A DNA stretch of 64,000 nucleotides from Candidatus Sulfotelmatobacter sp. GTDB lineage: Bacteria > Vulcanimicrobiota > Vulcanimicrobiia > Vulcanimicrobiales > Vulcanimicrobiaceae. Shown here piece by piece: positions 62,248-64,000 of the stretch; positions within the stretch are counted from its first letter, which is position 1, and every line of letters begins with the position of its first letter. The notes below the pieces were generated by a model. That model saw only the letters and a program-made list of their open reading frames with translations. It made no database searches and was not told where the DNA came from. The translations under genes and the position numbers were made by a program. The stretch lies in the NCBI GenBank assembly GCA_035504415.1, contig DATJRY010000021.1, positions 310,001 through 374,000 of the forward strand, in the 5' to 3' direction.

Positions 62248-63435
62248 ATGAGGTTTTCGCTCGGGATCAACTACTGGCCGCGGCGCAGCGCGATGGCGAT
62301 GTGGCGGCGTTTCGACGCGGGCGAGATCCGCGAGGACCTGGCGCGCATCGCCGAGCTGGGGCTCGACTCGGTCCGGTTCTTCCTGCGCTGGGCCGACTTC
62401 CAGCCCGAGCCGCGGACGCTCGACCGGACGATGCTCACGCGGCTGGAGACGTTCGCCGACCTGGTCGCGCAAGCGGGACTCCAAGCGATGCCGACGCTGT
62501 CCTGCGGCCACATGAGCGGCGTCAACTGGCTGCCGTCGTGGTCGCTCGACCCGGCCACGACCACCGCCCGCTTTCGCACGATCACCGAACGGGGCGAGTC
62601 GCCGAACGGGATCGGCGACTTCTACCTGCCCGGTCCATTGCTCGAAGCGCAGGTGCGTTTCGCGCGCGCGGTCGGCGAGCGTCTGCGCGCGCATCCGGCC
62701 GTGACGGCGTGGGACCTGGGCAACGAGTTCAGCAACCTGCGCGAGCCGACGTCGGCCGACGCCGCGGCAACGTGGAGCCGCGTGCTCGTCGACGCGCTCG
62801 AGGCGACGTCGGGCATTCCGTCCACCGCCGGGACGCACGGCGAGGACCTGACCCTCGACCGCGCCCTGCGCCTCTCCTCGCTGTGCTCGTCGTATCCGTA
62901 CGCCACGATGCACGGGTACAGCGTCTACAGCGCGTTCGCGCGCGATCGCCTCGATCCCGAGGTGGTGCCGTTCTTGGCGGCGCTCGCCTCGAACTTCAGC
63001 GGCAAGCCCGTGCTCTTCACCGAGTTCGGCAACCCCGCGTGTCAAGCCGGCACGACGCTGCCGCTCGCGTGCCTCGACGAAGACGAGATGGCGACGTACT
63101 GCACGCGCGTGCTCGACCGGCTGCACGCCGACGGCTACCTGGGCGGCTGGTGGTGGTGCTGGGCCGACTACGCCGACGCGCTGCGCGACGAGCCGCCGTT
63201 CGATCGCGCGCCGCACGAGCGCGCCTTCGGGATCATCCGCAGCGACGGCAGCACGAAGCCGGTCGCCGACGCGCTCGCCGCGTTCGCGCGCGAGCGCCGC
63301 AGCGTCGCACCGCCGGTCGCCGACCGCCCCGTCCTCGACGAGCGAACCTACTACGCCGCGCTGCCGCAGGCGACCGGCGAGGCATATCGGGTGTACCTCA
63401 CGCGCGTCGAGGAACGGCGCGGTGCGATGCGGTAA
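62248..63435 (+). CDS. Glycoside hydrolase, clan A (GH5-like, mannanase-type)
   Basis: This 395-residue (beta/alpha)8 glycosidase has the acid/base Glu160 in DLGNEFSN and the nucleophile Glu259 in LFTEFGNP, the clan A pattern. Further barrel strands are visible as GLDSVRFFLRWADF near 38 and GWWWCWADYA near 295. There is no signal peptide, so it would act on imported oligosaccharides or glycosides; the family may be GH5 or a relative, and the substrate is unknown. The ATG has no clear ribosome site. It ends 9 nt before an aldolase gene. Confidence 0.88.
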   Translation: MRFSLGINYWPRRSAMAMWRRFDAGEIREDLARIAELGLDSVRFFLRWADFQPEPRTLDRTMLTRLETFADLVAQAGLQAMPTLSCGHMSGVNWLPSWSLDPATTTARFRTITERGESPNGIGDFYLPGPLLEAQVRFARAVGERLRAHPAVTAWDLGNEFSNLREPTSADAAATWSRVLVDALEATSGIPSTAGTHGEDLTLDRALRLSSLCSSYPYATMHGYSVYSAFARDRLDPEVVPFLAALASNFSGKPVLFTEFGNPACQAGTTLPLACLDEDEMATYCTRVLDRLHADGYLGGWWWCWADYADALRDEPPFDRAPHERAFGIIRSDGSTKPVADALAAFARERRSVAPPVADRPVLDERTYYAALPQATGEAYRVYLTRVEERRGAMR

Positions 63436-63444
63436 GCCGAAGCG

Positions 63445-64000
63445 GTGCGCGAGAATACCCTCAAACGCCGGCTCGACGCCGGCGAGACCGTCCACGGCGC
63501 GTGGCTGATGCTGGCCGAGCCGCTGGCGGCCGAAGCGATGGCCAGCGCGGGCTTCGATTGGCTCTTGATCGACATGGAACACGGGCCGATTCCCTTGCAG
63601 GTCGCGGCGACGATGGTGACCGCGCTGCGCGCGGCCGGCGTGACGCCGTTCGTGCGGCCGGCCTGGAACGAACCGGCGCAGATCCAGCGCGTGCTCGACC
63701 TGGGCTGTTCGGGGATCGTCGTCCCGGTCGTCAACACCGCCGACGACGCGCGGCGGGTCGTGCGCGACGCCCGCTTCCCGCCCCTGGGCGAGCGCAGCCG
63801 CGGCGCGGTGCGCGCCAACCTCGCCTTCGGCACCGACGGCAACACCTACAGCGAACGGGCCAACGACGAAGTGCTGGTCTACGTGCAGATCGAGACGGAG
63901 GAAGCCGTCGAGAACTGTGCGGCGATCGCCGCCGTCCCGGGCGTCGACGGCGTGTTCCTGGGCCCGAACGACCTCGCCGCGTCGGGCGGCAAGCGCTGGC
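63445..64000 (+). CDS. HpcH/HpaI-family aldolase, truncated by window end
   Basis: This class II pyruvate aldolase cleaves or forms 2-keto acids, as in 4-hydroxy-2-oxoheptanedioate or 2-keto-3-deoxy-rhamnonate aldolase. About 185 residues are visible. The catalytic His46 is in DMEHGP, Arg71 in FVRPAW, metal ligand Glu150 in VQIETEEA and Asp176 in GPNDLA. The GTG at 63445 gives the usual family start. The C-terminus lies beyond the window edge. It follows the glycoside hydrolase by 9 nt and may serve sugar degradation with it. Confidence 0.92.
   Translation, partial: MRENTLKRRLDAGETVHGAWLMLAEPLAAEAMASAGFDWLLIDMEHGPIPLQVAATMVTALRAAGVTPFVRPAWNEPAQIQRVLDLGCSGIVVPVVNTADDARRVVRDARFPPLGERSRGAVRANLAFGTDGNTYSERANDEVLVYVQIETEEAVENCAAIAAVPGVDGVFLGPNDLAASGGKRW

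Overview
The window is a gene-dense, very GC-rich bacterial chromosome segment with about 66 protein genes. Neighbouring genes very often overlap by 4 nt (ATGA, GTGA, TTGA, once CTGA), and GTG and TTG starts are common. I see no rRNA, tRNA, CRISPR array, insertion sequence or prophage, and no gene-free stretch above 300 bases; the longest, 62040-62247, is 208 bases. Lipoproteins, a CxxCH protein that looks like an outer-membrane barrel, HemQ-type heme synthesis and DUF1501/DUF1800 proteins fit a diderm, aerobic, soil-type bacterium. Candidatus Eremiobacterota/Vulcanimicrobiota (WPS-2) is my best guess. This is inference from gene content; there is no rRNA here to test it.

Layout. 1-3260: tyrosine catabolism (hppD, hmgA) divergent from a MarR regulator, with a 24-bp dyad between them. 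3257-11581: mostly minus-strand genes, including the run nrdR-dut-panE-hemQ-VOC-HNH-ALDH-MBL and a 49-residue zinc-ribbon protein. 11721-16130: housekeeping genes dprA, rlmH and argS, then an MFS transporter. The ArgRS lacks the HIGH motif. 16127-20166: pyrF-pyrE-hisC-GNAT-AI-2E transporter. 20270-20476: a 49-residue orphan and a bidirectional terminator.

20498-26716 is the most interesting part. An operon for ECF sigma, a membrane partner, an OmpR-type regulator, a histidine kinase and an exported beta-structured protein runs right. A three-gene envelope operon (DUF4097-like protein plus two paralogous membrane proteins) runs left. Between them lies a mirror-symmetric element giving the same GGCGAAAC-N16-CGTACATG signal on both strands. 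I read it as two face-to-face ECF promoters through which the sigma factor would drive both operons.

26676-31309: GNAT, metallo-hydrolase, then a CxxCH-barrel protein, multicopper oxidase and SCO protein. 31313-36029: tautomerase and TetR sharing twin operators, a PT-rich lipoprotein, and a large MalT/BTAD regulator. 36161-38903: the DUF1501/DUF1800 pair. 38946-44923: mccB and two tandem chemoreceptors. 44934-47627: a YedY-like molybdoenzyme, cytochrome b, thioredoxin-like protein and Crp regulator. 47672-56603: M16 protease, then a methylglutaconyl-CoA hydratase/mccA operon continuing through two hydrolases and a glycosyltransferase. mccB, the hydratase and mccA would together serve leucine degradation. 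56600-59209: a second Crp, and an MFS-TetR operon with its operator inside its own promoter. 59231-64000: purE-purK with a membrane protein, a secreted orphan, a glycoside hydrolase and a truncated HpaI-type aldolase.
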